Notes under the pieces: generated by a model | What the model was told of the DNA's origin: nothing | The model's database searches: none | The model's input: only the letters and a program-made list of their open reading frames with translations | Translations under genes and position numbers: made by a program | NCBI RefSeq assembly: GCF_965208485.1 | Contig: NZ_OZ242344.1 | Span: 1,302,001-1,366,000, forward strand | Direction: 5' to 3' | DNA length: 64,000 bases | Origin: Poriferisodalis sp965208485 | Lineage (GTDB): Bacteria > Actinomycetota > Acidimicrobiia > Acidimicrobiales > Poriferisodalaceae | Shown: positions 41,546-50,591 of the stretch, one piece after another | Layout: every line of letters begins with the position of its first letter | Position numbering within the stretch: position 1 is the first letter of the stretch

Positions 41546-43033
41546 ATGGATAATAACGTCAATCCCCGACCAGGAAACGAATCAACCGCCGGGAAGACCA
41601 TCAACCGGCAACCGACACCGAATCCTGCGCGTATTTCTGACAATCGTTCTCTCGGTATTGTGCGGATATCTAAGCCAGTCCGCGGCATCGGTTTTGTCGG
41701 AGTCCCGCTGCCGTTCGAGCCGAGCTACAGGCACCGTGCGCTGATGGCCGTCGCGCCCGACCCTGATGCTTCACTGCGGGACTGGTCGGCGGCGATCCGT
41801 GCCGACATCGAGGCGAACAGCGGCCTGTCGCCGTCGTCGGCGAAGCGTGCCGCGTCCGGTGGGTCCCCACTGTTCGCGTTCGCTGCCTTGCAGGGCGTCA
41901 GGACTTGGCGAACTGTTTCCGCTGACCTGTTGCTGGAGTGGTCCGCTGAGCCCCTCCGTGACCGCTGTGGCCGGTTCGTGCGCGAGCGCGATGCGGACGA
42001 GATCAGGGCGCAGATGTGGAAGGCGCGTCACATCGTCGCTGCCGCTGTGCGCCTCGGCGCACCTGTGCGACTGCTCGACGGCGGCTTGCGGGACTTCCTC
42101 GATCCGCCGCAGAAGCCCGAACGCGCCGATGACGATCCTGCGGAGATAGCGGACGCGGTCGCTGCGTGGCATCCTCAGCGGTGGCGTCACGGCAGCCTGC
42201 GCAATCTCGACACAGTGCTGCCCGAGGTGCGCGAGAGGGTGCTCGCCGCCGAGCCCGAGGATGTTCACGAGGCACGCAAGTGGCTGCGGGTGCTTGCCGG
42301 GTTCGCGCTGTGGGCAGTCGTAGACCGTCACAGCGACCTTGCGGCGATGCACACGCCCAACAACGTCGAGACCTGGGTGATGCGCGTCAACTCCGGCTAG
42401 GACGACGACTGGCAGAACCGTGCACGCGGAGTGCTTCGGCGGCTCGGGCCGACCGTGAACCCAGCCGCATGGCCGCGCCCCGCGAAGCCCATACCCGCAC
42501 GGCGGATCGCTGCGCCCTACCAAGCCAAGGACGAGCAGGCGTTCCGGGCCGCTGCACTGCTGCCGCGACGTGACCGGCGAGCGCGCATCTGGGTCGTCAT
42601 CGCCGCAGCCGGCGCCGGGCTGCACGGACCTGAAATCGCAGCCGCCGAGCCCAGCGACCTAGTCGAGCGTCTAGACGGCCGCTGGGAAATCTGTGTGCGA
42701 GGAACCAAGGCGCGCCGTGTGCCGATACGCCGCGACTACTTCCCGCTCGCAGCAGAACTCGCCTCCGCAGAAAGCGAGACGCCGTACATCGCCTCGGACA
42801 AATCGGGTGCGGTGCACCAGATCGTTCAGCGCATTCGCATCGGAGACGAGAGCCTGTCGCTGACGCGGGCGCGCAATACATTCCTCGCAGCGCACCTTCG
42901 AGCCGAGACCCCGCCCGCAGCGCTCGTGGTAATCGCTGGCGGTGTCTCCTATGCGACGCTCGACCGGCTGCTGCCCCATGTCGCAGACCGGGTCGATCCC
43001 GATGACGCCGTCGAAAGGGCGCTTGGCGCGTGA
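41546..43033 (+). pseudogene. Tyrosine-recombinase-like ORF interrupted by an in-frame TAG
   Basis: One reading frame of 495 codons with a single TAG at 42398-42400. The first part has a SAM-like helical domain (DEIRAQMWKARHIVAAAVR) and the second a domain that follows the tyrosine-recombinase fold: WVVIAAAGAGLHGPEIAAAE, CVRGTKARRVPI and SLTRARNTFLAAHL, ending SYATLDRLLPHVA. The catalytic residues are not conserved: the first Arg is His in GLHGPE, the H-x-x-R box is TRARN, and no Tyr is seen at the usual place. It overlaps the transposase-like gene by 4 bp (GTGA). Readthrough or pseudogene status cannot be told. A later start at ATG 41744 is possible. Confidence 0.6.
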
Positions 43034-45150
43034 GCACGACTCCGGCTCCGTGCGGCGACAACACGCCGATCCCCCACGGGACCGAAGACCAGTCGGGGCT
43101 GCCCGCAGATCATCCCAGCCCGCACCGCCAGCGCCACCAGCCCCAAGAAGTGCAAGAAGCCCAGTACCGGGCGGTCATCGCCAGGGCGGGCGTGCTGGAA
43201 CTGTTCGAGGCGCTGGTGTGCGACCACCCCGGCACACAGTCGCGGCTCAGCCTCGAAGCCGTCCATGTCGCGATGCTCGGCGCCGCAGCAAATCACAAGA
43301 GCTACAAGCGCAGCGACATCACCGCGGCCGTGCGGGACCTCACCGAGGAGTGCGCACGAGCAGTCGGCATCGCCCACCGCGAGGACAAGCCGATCAGCTA
43401 CGGGACGACCGCTCGGCTGCTCGCCCGCTTCGAGGACGCCATGGAGGACCCGGTAGCGCACCCCTACTACGGCGAGCATCGATGGCTCGACGAGCACGGC
43501 ATGTACGCGTTGGCCTACTGGTGGTCAGACCAGATGATCCAGGCATCGATACCCGTCAACTGGCAGGAACGCATCACCGCCATCGCGGTCGACGGCACCT
43601 GCAAGGAGCAATGGTCGGTCCCCTGCGAGTTCTCCACCAACGACCAGCTCTACCTGGAGCACGCTCAGCGGCGTGCCGACGAACTCGGGCTGGAGGAACT
43701 CGACCTCACAGACCGCGAGAACCCTTGCGGCACCAAGCCGGGCGAACTGGGTCCCGACGGCCGCCCGATCCGCAGCAAGTCCCCCTCAGCCCGATGGGGC
43801 TACCGCACCCAGACCCCCAAGGACAAACGCAAGCACTTCTTCGGCCACGACCTCATCCTGGGCGTCGCAGTGCACCACTTCCAGTACCAAGGCGACCCTG
43901 AGCACTTCCAGCCCGACCCGGACCGCTGGAAGACCGACCCCGACCGATGGCGGCCCGGAGACGACGTGCCCCAGCTCGCCACCGCCCTGCGCGTCGTGCC
44001 CGCCGGCACGGACCCCTCGCCGCCATCCGCCGCAGTCGCCAAGGCGACCAGGCGGTACATGCCGAACCTCAAAGACGTGATCGGCGACCGCATCATCACC
44101 AACAAACCCAGCTTCGTCCTCCAGATGCACGACCTCGACCTGAACGCCGTCATGGACTACACCAAGACCGAGGTCGCCAACCCCAAGCTCAAGACATTCG
44201 GCCGAAACGGCAACGCCTACTACATCCACGCCGGAGGCATCTACCCCGCCTGGGCAGGACCCTCGGTCGTCGAGCCGCCCGCGGTCCGCGGACACGAAGA
44301 ACTCGACGATCCCGAGGTCAGCGACGAAGAACTCATTCAGTGGTATGTCGAGCGCGCCAAGAACTACCGGTGCACCGTCAACCAGCGGCTCCCTGACGGC
44401 GGCTTCCAGTACCGGACGCCTCTCGCGGCGGGACGCATCGGCACCGAGCACACCATGCACACCGCCAACAAAGACGCTACCGAGCACCCCGCGGACGTCG
44501 TGTACCCCGAGAAGTACTTCAACGTGGCGCCCGAGGACGCCGTCCGACTCCAAGACAGACCATGGCCAACGCCCGCATGGCAAGCCGACTACGGACGGCG
44601 CGCCATCGTCGAAACCGGCAACTCGCAACTCAAAGACGAAGCAGGATTCGCCGCAGAGAAAACCCGAATCTTCAAATTCGTGGCCGAGATCATCCACGCC
44701 ACACTGATCGTCGTCATCCACAACCTCGAAGAAGTCCGCCGCTACGAACTCAAACAACAAAAGCTCCGCGGCGAAACCGCCGACAGCCGCTCGAACGGCA
44801 AGCTCAACGGCTCCGCACCCGACCCGAAGGCCGTTGCTGCAACGCCAGATGCGGAGGCAGCCGTAGCCGCCAGATCAGCCCAGCCCAACGGACAGACACC
44901 GAGAACTCTCGGCACCATCGCAGGCGAACTGGGCATCGAACTTCCAGCCCAACCCGATTCCGTCGACACCTCACCGGTCGCGACCCACATCAAGGGCCTC
45001 ACGGCCGACACCAGCGAGGCCCTTCGGTCCGGCAGCACAGCAACCGGCCCGACCAACAGCAGCAACCGTCGAGGACGCAACAAGCGCCGCCGGCAGCCCC
45101 AACAACGCCGACAGACACCACCCAACGGCAGAAGCCCACCGCAGCAATAG
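43030..45150 (+). CDS. DDE transposase-like protein (706 residues), coupled to the recombinase-like ORF
   Basis: A long protein with an IS4/IS1182-like layout: N-terminal helical AHREDKPISYGTTARLLARF, first Asp in ERITAIAVDGTCKEQWSVPC, then SFVLQMHDLDLNAVMDYTKT, and the C-terminal catalytic Glu in RRAIVETGNSQLKDEAGFAA. A long basic, disordered tail ends RGRNKRRRQPQQRRQTPPNG. The catalytic Asp-Asp-Glu assignment is by position only. The gene starts in the stop codon of the recombinase-like ORF. It is followed 15 bp later by a strong stem-loop and then tRNA-Val. No terminal inverted repeats were found. Confidence 0.65.
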   Translation: MSTTPAPCGDNTPIPHGTEDQSGLPADHPSPHRQRHQPQEVQEAQYRAVIARAGVLELFEALVCDHPGTQSRLSLEAVHVAMLGAAANHKSYKRSDITAAVRDLTEECARAVGIAHREDKPISYGTTARLLARFEDAMEDPVAHPYYGEHRWLDEHGMYALAYWWSDQMIQASIPVNWQERITAIAVDGTCKEQWSVPCEFSTNDQLYLEHAQRRADELGLEELDLTDRENPCGTKPGELGPDGRPIRSKSPSARWGYRTQTPKDKRKHFFGHDLILGVAVHHFQYQGDPEHFQPDPDRWKTDPDRWRPGDDVPQLATALRVVPAGTDPSPPSAAVAKATRRYMPNLKDVIGDRIITNKPSFVLQMHDLDLNAVMDYTKTEVANPKLKTFGRNGNAYYIHAGGIYPAWAGPSVVEPPAVRGHEELDDPEVSDEELIQWYVERAKNYRCTVNQRLPDGGFQYRTPLAAGRIGTEHTMHTANKDATEHPADVVYPEKYFNVAPEDAVRLQDRPWPTPAWQADYGRRAIVETGNSQLKDEAGFAAEKTRIFKFVAEIIHATLIVVIHNLEEVRRYELKQQKLRGETADSRSNGKLNGSAPDPKAVAATPDAEAAVAARSAQPNGQTPRTLGTIAGELGIELPAQPDSVDTSPVATHIKGLTADTSEALRSGSTATGPTNSSNRRGRNKRRRQPQQRRQTPPNGRSPPQQ

Positions 45151-45164
45151 CCGACCCCGAAACT

Positions 45165-45193
45165 GAGGCAGGCGGTCTAGTACCGCCTGCCTC
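45165..45193 (+). terminator. Perfect 12-bp stem-loop after the DDE gene
   Basis: GAGGCAGGCGGT (45165-45176) and ACCGCCTGCCTC (45182-45193) pair perfectly around CTAGT. It lies 15 bp after the stop codon at 45150. No U-tract. Confidence 0.7.
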
Positions 45194-45358
45194 GTCGCGC
45201 CCAAGAAGCAGTCGACGACCCCCAAGAGCACCAGATCGCGCCCTCGAAGCCACCAGATCGGCCGATCAACCCCGCGCGGCCCTGCCGGGAGCAACTCACA
45301 GCGCGCTGCGAGCTAACTCGCGAACATCAACCCACCCAACTCGCGAACAAGCCCGGGG

Positions 45359-45432
45359 TGGGCGATACAGGAGTCGAACCTGTGACCTCTTGCGTGTCAT
45401 GCAAGCGCGCTAACCAACTGCGCCAATCGCCC
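45359..45432 (-). tRNA. tRNA-Val (anticodon GAC)
   Basis: Read on the minus strand: acceptor GGGCGAT...ATCGCCC, D arm TGGCGCAGTTGGTTAGCGC, anticodon stem CTTGC-ATGACAC-GCAAG with anticodon GAC, and TPsiC arm with GGTTCGACTCC. Discriminator A. The CCA end is not encoded. It stands beside the recombinase-like/DDE module. Confidence 0.9.
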
Positions 45433-45483
45433 GAAGGGTGATTCAAGCTAGCACGGCGCCCGAAGGGTGATTCAAGCTAGCAC
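45428..45483. repeat. 27-bp direct repeat beginning in the tRNA-Val 5' end
   Basis: CGCCCGAAGGGTGATTCAAG... occurs twice with a 29-bp period. The first copy includes the last five bases of the tRNA gene on this strand. Such repeats at tRNA ends can be attachment-site remnants, but this one is at the 5' side of the tRNA. Confidence 0.8.
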
Positions 45484-45551
45484 CCGTCTGGGATCGCCCA
45501 TCCTCAAGCGAATCGCTGCGGGAACACCGATCTGGACCGGCGAGGCCGGCG

Positions 45552-45622
45552 AGGCGGAGACCGGATTCGAACCGGCGTACACGGCTTTGCAGGCCGCTGC
45601 CTAACCACTCGGCCACTCCGCC
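45552..45622 (-). tRNA. tRNA-Cys (anticodon GCA)
   Basis: On the minus strand: acceptor GGCGGAG...CTCCGCC, anticodon stem with loop CTGCAAA and anticodon GCA, TPsiC arm GGTTCGAATCC. The discriminator base is U, as expected for tRNA-Cys. The CCA end is not encoded. Confidence 0.9.
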
Positions 45623-45854
45623 TAGGCCTTCGCAGGGTAGTGGCCTGCCTCCTGATTGGCGGCAGTCCGATCTTGGCGGCAACACCGACGGCATCTCTCA
45701 GGCCTCGCGGGCCCCGCTTCCGCCGTCGGGCACCGCTTCCCCCATACACTCGGCAGCCAAGGCAGTTCGCCGTGTGGCCCCACTGCCCAGCGTTGTCCCT
45801 GCTGAGAGCGCAGGCAGCGCCACCTTCTGGGCCACGACCTTCGAAGAGACCCCC

Positions 45855-47069
45855 GTGACGACATTCAGTGAACTAGGCGTACCCGAACCCCTCTGCGACA
45901 CTCTGGCTGATCAAGGCATCACCGAGCCGTTCGCCATCCAAGAGTTGACCATCGGTGAGGCGCTCGCCGGGCGGGACGTCTGCGGCAAGGCCAAGACCGG
46001 CTCCGGCAAGACGTTGGCATTCGGCCTGCCGATGCTGGCGCTCACCCCCCGAGCCGCCGATGGGCACCCCACCACTCTGATGCTCACCCCCACCCGCGAG
46101 CTGGCGAACCAGATCGCCGCCGTGGTCGAGCCGCTGGCCAAAGCCGCCGATCTGCGATCGATCGCCACCTACGGCGGCACCAACCTCGAGCGCCAGATCG
46201 AGCTGCTGGCCGGCGGCATGGACATCGTGATCGCCACGCCCGGCCGGCTCATCGATCTCATCGACCGCGGCGCCATCAACGTGTCGGGCATCCAGCGCGT
46301 CGTGGTGGACGAGGCCGACCGCATGGCCGACATGGGCTTCCTGCCCCAAGTCGAATGGGTGCTGCGCCACATCGACGGCCAGCACCAGACGCTGCTGTTC
46401 TCCGCCACGCTCGACGGCGTCGTCGACACGCTCGTCAAGCGATACCTGCGTGACCCCGTCTTCCACGAAGTAGTCGAGCGTGAGGTGACCGTCGCCGAGA
46501 TGGGCCATCTCTTCCTGTCGGTGCACAAGATGGATCGGGTGCGGGTCGCAGCGCGCATCATCGGGGCCAACGGCCGCACGCTGCTGTTCACACGCACCAA
46601 GCGAGGCGCCGACCAGCTCACCCGCGAGCTGCGAGAGGCCGGCGTGCAGGCGGGGGCCATCCACGGCGACCTGCCCCAGATCAAGCGGGAGCGCTCGCTC
46701 GCCAGCTTCGCCAAGGGCAAGCTCGCCGCCCTCGTCGCCACCGACGTCGCCGCCCGGGGCCTGCACATCGACGACGTCGACGTGGTCGTGCACTACAACG
46801 TGCCGGCCGAGCACAAGACCTACCTCCACCGCTCAGGCCGCACGGCACGAGCAGGGCGGAGCGGCACCGCGGTGACGATGTTCCTGTGGGACGAGGAGCT
46901 CGAGGTCCGCCAGCTCCAGCGCCGGCTCGGACTGCGCCTGCCCCTGCACGAGGTGTTCTCGAACGACGAACGCCTCGACGATCTCGTGGCATTCGCCGGC
47001 AGCCCAGATAACGGCAGCACAGCCAATCTCAGCACGGCCACCGTCGGCGCAGCCAACTCCAGCCGCTGA
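45855..47069 (+). CDS. DEAD-box ATP-dependent RNA helicase (DeaD/RhlE-type)
   Basis: A 404-residue helicase. Motifs in order: Q-motif EPFAIQELTIGEAL, motif I AKTGSGKT (residues 46-53), Ia PTRELANQ, TPGRLIDL, II VDEADRM (near 152), III SATLD, IV LLFTRTKRGADQL, V HGDLPQIKRERSL and ATDVAARGLH, VI HRSGRTARAG. The length is near the minimal core, with only a short tail. GTG 45855 is chosen as the start of the conserved TFSELGVP region. It probably remodels rRNA or mRNA structure. Confidence 0.9.
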   Translation: MTTFSELGVPEPLCDTLADQGITEPFAIQELTIGEALAGRDVCGKAKTGSGKTLAFGLPMLALTPRAADGHPTTLMLTPTRELANQIAAVVEPLAKAADLRSIATYGGTNLERQIELLAGGMDIVIATPGRLIDLIDRGAINVSGIQRVVVDEADRMADMGFLPQVEWVLRHIDGQHQTLLFSATLDGVVDTLVKRYLRDPVFHEVVEREVTVAEMGHLFLSVHKMDRVRVAARIIGANGRTLLFTRTKRGADQLTRELREAGVQAGAIHGDLPQIKRERSLASFAKGKLAALVATDVAARGLHIDDVDVVVHYNVPAEHKTYLHRSGRTARAGRSGTAVTMFLWDEELEVRQLQRRLGLRLPLHEVFSNDERLDDLVAFAGSPDNGSTANLSTATVGAANSSR

Positions 47070-47151
47070 AATCCGCTTCGAGCCTGCAGGTGGCGACAGG
47101 TACCCTTGATCGTCCACAGGACGGGATTCCCCACGGTACGAAGGCGCAGTT

Positions 47152-48390
47152 GTGGACGGTGCGAGGCGCGCAGGCGCCCCCAGCGACGAACCGGCGGCTT
47201 GGCGGCTGCCAGCGTCGGGCGCATGGCACCCGGGTCTCGGCGCGGCCGAACGGCGCTTCTTCGAGCTGTCCCCGGACCGGCCGTTCACGCTGGAAGGCGG
47301 CGGCGTGCTGCACCAGCCGGTGCTTGCCTATGAGACTTGGGGGGCACTCGACGCCGACGCATCCAATGCGGTCCTTGTCTGCCACGCGCTGACCGGCGAT
47401 GCGCACGCGCATGGCGCCGCGCACCCGCCTGCACAGCTCACCGAGGGCTGGTGGAACGACTTCATCGGCCCCGGCCGGCCGCTCGACACCAATCGCTACT
47501 TCATCGTGTGCGCCAACGTGCTCGGCGGCTGCCAAGGCAGTACCGGCCCGTCGTCGCTGAATCCGGCCACCGGCGAGCGCTACGGACCCGACTTTCCCGT
47601 CGTCACCAACCGCGACGTCGTGCGGTCGCAGTGGGCGCTCGGGAGGCACCTCGGCATCGGTCGCTGGCTCAGCGTCGTCGGCGGCTCGATGGGAGGCATG
47701 GCCGTGCTGGAGTGGGGCATCACCTACCCCCAGCGGGTCGGGTCGCTGGTCGTGATCGCGGCGTCAGCGGAGGCATCCGCGCAGCAGATTGCCTGGAGCA
47801 AGGTCGGCCGGCAGGCGATCTATGACGACCCCAACTTCAGGGGCGGTCGCTACTACGACGCAGCCGACGGGGACGGGCCGCATCGAGGTCTCGCCAATGC
47901 GCGGCGGATCGCGATGATCCACTACCGCTCCGGCGACGAGTTCGATCGACGGTTCGCCCGTCACAGCGAAGACCCGGTGCTGCCCCTGCGGCTCGAGCAG
48001 CGTTTCGATGTGGAGAGCTATCTCGACTACCAAGGTGCCAAGTTCGTGCCGCGCTTCGACGCAAACACCTACTTGGTGCTCAACAAGATGATGGATCTCC
48101 ACGACGTCGGGCGGGGCCGCGGCGGCATCGACGCCGCTCTGTCCCGCATCGTCGCGCCGACCATGGTGATGAGCGTGTGCACCGACTTCCTGTACCCGCG
48201 GCCCCAGCAGCTCAGGATCGTCGAAGCGCTCCGCAGCCGGGGCACGGTGCGGGCAGAGCACGTCGACATCGACAGCGACAACGGCCATGACGGCTTCCTC
48301 ACCGAGCCCGACCAGACCGGCCCGCCGATGGGCGAGTTCATCGACGACATCTACAAGAGCGCTTTGGGTCCCCCAGGAGCAGCCCGTTGA
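47152..48390 (+). CDS. metX: Homoserine O-acetyltransferase
   Basis: A 412-residue alpha/beta-hydrolase that acetylates L-homoserine in methionine synthesis. The nucleophile Ser is S179 in GGSMGGM, the Asp is in CTDFLYP and the His in DNGHDGFL, the MetX/DCS triad. The N-terminal VLAYETWGALDADASNAVLV and CHALTGDAHAHG are typical. GTG 47152 is the start. The gene is the first of three overlapping genes. No metY is seen nearby in the window. Confidence 0.92.
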   Translation: MDGARRAGAPSDEPAAWRLPASGAWHPGLGAAERRFFELSPDRPFTLEGGGVLHQPVLAYETWGALDADASNAVLVCHALTGDAHAHGAAHPPAQLTEGWWNDFIGPGRPLDTNRYFIVCANVLGGCQGSTGPSSLNPATGERYGPDFPVVTNRDVVRSQWALGRHLGIGRWLSVVGGSMGGMAVLEWGITYPQRVGSLVVIAASAEASAQQIAWSKVGRQAIYDDPNFRGGRYYDAADGDGPHRGLANARRIAMIHYRSGDEFDRRFARHSEDPVLPLRLEQRFDVESYLDYQGAKFVPRFDANTYLVLNKMMDLHDVGRGRGGIDAALSRIVAPTMVMSVCTDFLYPRPQQLRIVEALRSRGTVRAEHVDIDSDNGHDGFLTEPDQTGPPMGEFIDDIYKSALGPPGAAR

Positions 48391-48656
48391 GCGGCTGGAC
48401 CGCGGCAATCCTGGCCGAGGGGCATGTCAATGTTCCATCCGAAGCCGTCGGCTCGGGCTTGGGCCTGTGGTGGCTGCTGGTGGCACTGAGCGGACTGCTG
48501 ACCGTGGCGTGCGGCGCGGGATTCTTCTTGTACCTGCGACGGACGGCCCCGCAACGGTGGCAAGGTGAGACAAGCCAAGCTGAGACAAGCCAAGCTGAGA
48601 CAAGCCAAGCTGAGACAAGCCAAGCTGAAGCAAGCACAGCAGGAGAGGCGCCATGA
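48387..48656 (+). CDS. Small single-TM protein with a repeated tail
   Basis: An 89-residue protein with one predicted transmembrane helix, GLGLWWLLVALSGLLTVACG, then a cytoplasmic or external RRTAPQRWQ stretch and a tail of repeats QAETS. TTG 48387 overlaps the metX stop by 4 bp, and its own stop overlaps the next gene (ATGA). Family unknown. The tail is encoded by 15-bp DNA repeats and may vary in length. Confidence 0.7.
   Translation: MSGWTAAILAEGHVNVPSEAVGSGLGLWWLLVALSGLLTVACGAGFFLYLRRTAPQRWQGETSQAETSQAETSQAETSQAEASTAGEAP
48567..48641. repeat. 15-bp tandem repeats coding QAETS
   Basis: Four perfect copies of GAGACAAGCCAAGCT followed by one degenerate copy. They encode repeated QAETS residues in the small membrane protein. 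The unit is a multiple of three, so copy number changes keep the frame. Confidence 0.9.
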
Positions 48657-48877
48657 GCGACACCTTCGACCCACAGGAGATGATCAATCGCTTCGCCGAG
48701 CGCGCTGAGGCCGTGAGGAAGCGGAATCTGCCGGCCGTCGGCGGCGAGGAACGGCGCCACTTCATCCGCCAGGCAGAGCTGGACTTCATGGACTTCGCCA
48801 TGATCGGCGACGCCGAGACCACGCTCGTCGACGGCGTTCTGACGCTGTGCATCGACTTGCGCTCAGACGCGGAGTAG
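48653..48877 (+). CDS. Small conserved-type hypothetical protein
   Basis: A 74-residue protein, MSDTFDPQEMINRFAERAEA at the start, then RQAELDFMDFAMIGDAETTL and VDGVLTLCIDLR. The ATG overlaps the previous stop by 4 bp. No named domain was recognised. It looks like a compact soluble partner of the preceding genes. Confidence 0.7.
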   Translation: MSDTFDPQEMINRFAERAEAVRKRNLPAVGGEERRHFIRQAELDFMDFAMIGDAETTLVDGVLTLCIDLRSDAE

Positions 48878-48964
48878 CGCTGCCTCGACGGCACCGCACA
48901 GCCGCCGAGGCTGGTTGGTTTCGCTCGTCGCTTCCGCAGGTGCTTGCTACAGTGATCCGCCCAC

Positions 48965-49038
48965 GCGGATGTAGCTCAGTTGGTTAGAGCGCAACCTTGC
49001 CAAGGTTGAGGTCGCCGGTTCGACCCCGGTCATCCGCT
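48965..49038 (+). tRNA. tRNA-Gly (anticodon GCC)
   Basis: GCGGATG acceptor with CATCCGC, D arm TAGCTCAGTTGGTTAGAGC, anticodon stem CAACC-TTGCCAA-GGTTG with anticodon GCC, TPsiC GGTTCGACCCC. U discriminator. The CCA end is not encoded. Confidence 0.92.
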
Positions 49039-49187
49039 CCCCCGGTCTCGACAGTGCCGAGCGACCGCTGCAGGCGTCGCACCCGACGCCCAGATGTGCC
49101 AACCTTGTGCGGTTTTCGGGTTGCGCAGCAACCCGAGGGACTTGGGGCGACCTGCGCCCCAGCGACTACCGGGAACAGGAGAACAAC

Positions 49188-50147
49188 ATGGGTGCACTCG
49201 ACGGGCGTGTCGTGCTGATTACCGGCGCTGGCCGTGGCATCGGCCGTGAGCATGCGCTGCTGATGGCGTCCGAGGGGGCGAAGATCGTCGTCAACGATCT
49301 CGGCGGCGCGGCCGACGGCACGGGCGCAGATCAAGGACCCGCGCAAGAAGTGGTGTCCGAGATCGAGGCCATGGGCGGCGCGGCCATCGCCAACGGCGAC
49401 AGCGTCACCGACTGGGAAGGCGCCCAGCGCATGGTGAACGACGCTGTCGAAGCCTTCGGCGACCTGCATGTGCTGGTCAACAACGCCGGGATCCTGCGCG
49501 ACCGCGTCGTGGTCAACATGACCGAGCCCGAATGGGACGCCGTGGTCGAGGTTCACATGAAGGGCCACTTCTGCCCGACGCGCTGGGCGGCTGCGTACTG
49601 GCGCGAGCAGTCCAAGGCGGGCAAGGAAGTCAACGGCTCGATCATCAACACGGCATCGGGCGCCATGCTGGGCAACCTCGGCCAGTTCAACTATTCGGGC
49701 GCCAAGGCGGGCATTGCTGCGATGACGCTGGTGGCCGCCGGCGAGCTCGCCCGCTACAACGTGCGGGTCAACTGCCTGGCGCCGGTGGCACGCACCCGCC
49801 TGACGCTGCAGACGCCCGGGCTGGGCGACGTGGTGAAGGCACCCGACGACCCCGCACAGTTCGACGTGTACGACCCGGCCAATGTCAGCCCGCTGGTGGC
49901 CTACCTGTCGACGGCGGACTGCCCGTTCACGGGCGGCGTGTTCCATGTGGGCGCCAACGAGGTGGGCCTGTATCAAGGCTGGTCGCTGGCAGACGACGAC
50001 ATCATCGTCACCGAGGGCCGTTGGACCGTCGAGGGCTTGGCAGCGATGGCGCCGCGGCTGAACGAGGGCCGTTCGAAGCTGGCCTCGGTGGCCACCTCGA
50101 TCGGCGACACCTTCATCGACTACGGCCAACGCGAACCCACGAAGTAG
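49188..50147 (+). CDS. SDR family oxidoreductase (FabG/HSD17B4-like)
   Basis: A 319-residue SDR. The cofactor loop is TGAGRGIGRE near residues 14-23, NNAG mid-protein, and the catalytic YSGAK. The extended N-terminal NDLGGAADGTGADQGPAQEV is typical of the (3R)-hydroxyacyl-CoA dehydrogenase/peroxisomal multifunctional enzyme group. ATG 49188 follows CAGGAG. The C-terminal 60 residues after the SDR core have no usual domain. It is likely an oxidoreductase of acyl-CoA or steroid intermediates. Confidence 0.85.
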   Translation: MGALDGRVVLITGAGRGIGREHALLMASEGAKIVVNDLGGAADGTGADQGPAQEVVSEIEAMGGAAIANGDSVTDWEGAQRMVNDAVEAFGDLHVLVNNAGILRDRVVVNMTEPEWDAVVEVHMKGHFCPTRWAAAYWREQSKAGKEVNGSIINTASGAMLGNLGQFNYSGAKAGIAAMTLVAAGELARYNVRVNCLAPVARTRLTLQTPGLGDVVKAPDDPAQFDVYDPANVSPLVAYLSTADCPFTGGVFHVGANEVGLYQGWSLADDDIIVTEGRWTVEGLAAMAPRLNEGRSKLASVATSIGDTFIDYGQREPTK

Positions 50148-50216
50148 TCACGTCGGGCGCTCGGTCGCGCTCAGCCTCGCTCAGTCCGAGAGAGCACAGC
50201 AGCAGTTTGAACGGCG

Positions 50217-50591
50217 TCACCATGGGTGATGGATGTCTACGACGTCGCTCGTGACTTCGTCAGACGCTGTGAAGAAAGGGACGCGAAGGTGCTCGGCGAG
50301 CACGAGCGCCGACCACGAGTCCAAGGTGTCCGCCGCCTGAACCCCGGCGCGCGACATGGTCACAGCCACCAAGGAGCGCACAGGGAACCACTCGTCGACG
50401 ACAGCCAGCGCTAAGCCGATCTCGGCTTCGGTTGCCGCGGCTCGGCCGTTGTGTCGGGCAGCGAGGAAGCGACCGACGGTTACCGAGGTCCAGTCGAGCG
50501 CCAGCACTTCGGCGTGCTCGGGTTGCTCGCCTCCGAGCAGTCCCGATACGACAAGCAAGCCGCCTGCATCGCACACCACGCTAGGCAGCAT
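50217..50591 (-). CDS. VapC/FitB-like PIN-domain toxin
   Basis: A 124-residue PIN-like ribonuclease: VVCDAGGLLVVSGLLGG holds the first Asp, a central VGRFLAARHNGRAAATEAEI and a C-terminal LDSWSALVLAEHLRVPFFTASDEV with the last acidic residue. It starts within the 3' end of the antitoxin gene (11-bp overlap), so the two are coupled. Confidence 0.75.
   Translation of the reverse strand: MLPSVVCDAGGLLVVSGLLGGEQPEHAEVLALDWTSVTVGRFLAARHNGRAAATEAEIGLALAVVDEWFPVRSLVAVTMSRAGVQAADTLDSWSALVLAEHLRVPFFTASDEVTSDVVDIHHPW

Noticed and set aside
48567..48641. 15-bp repeats as CRISPR
   Set aside because: No spacers; the repeats encode a protein tail in frame.
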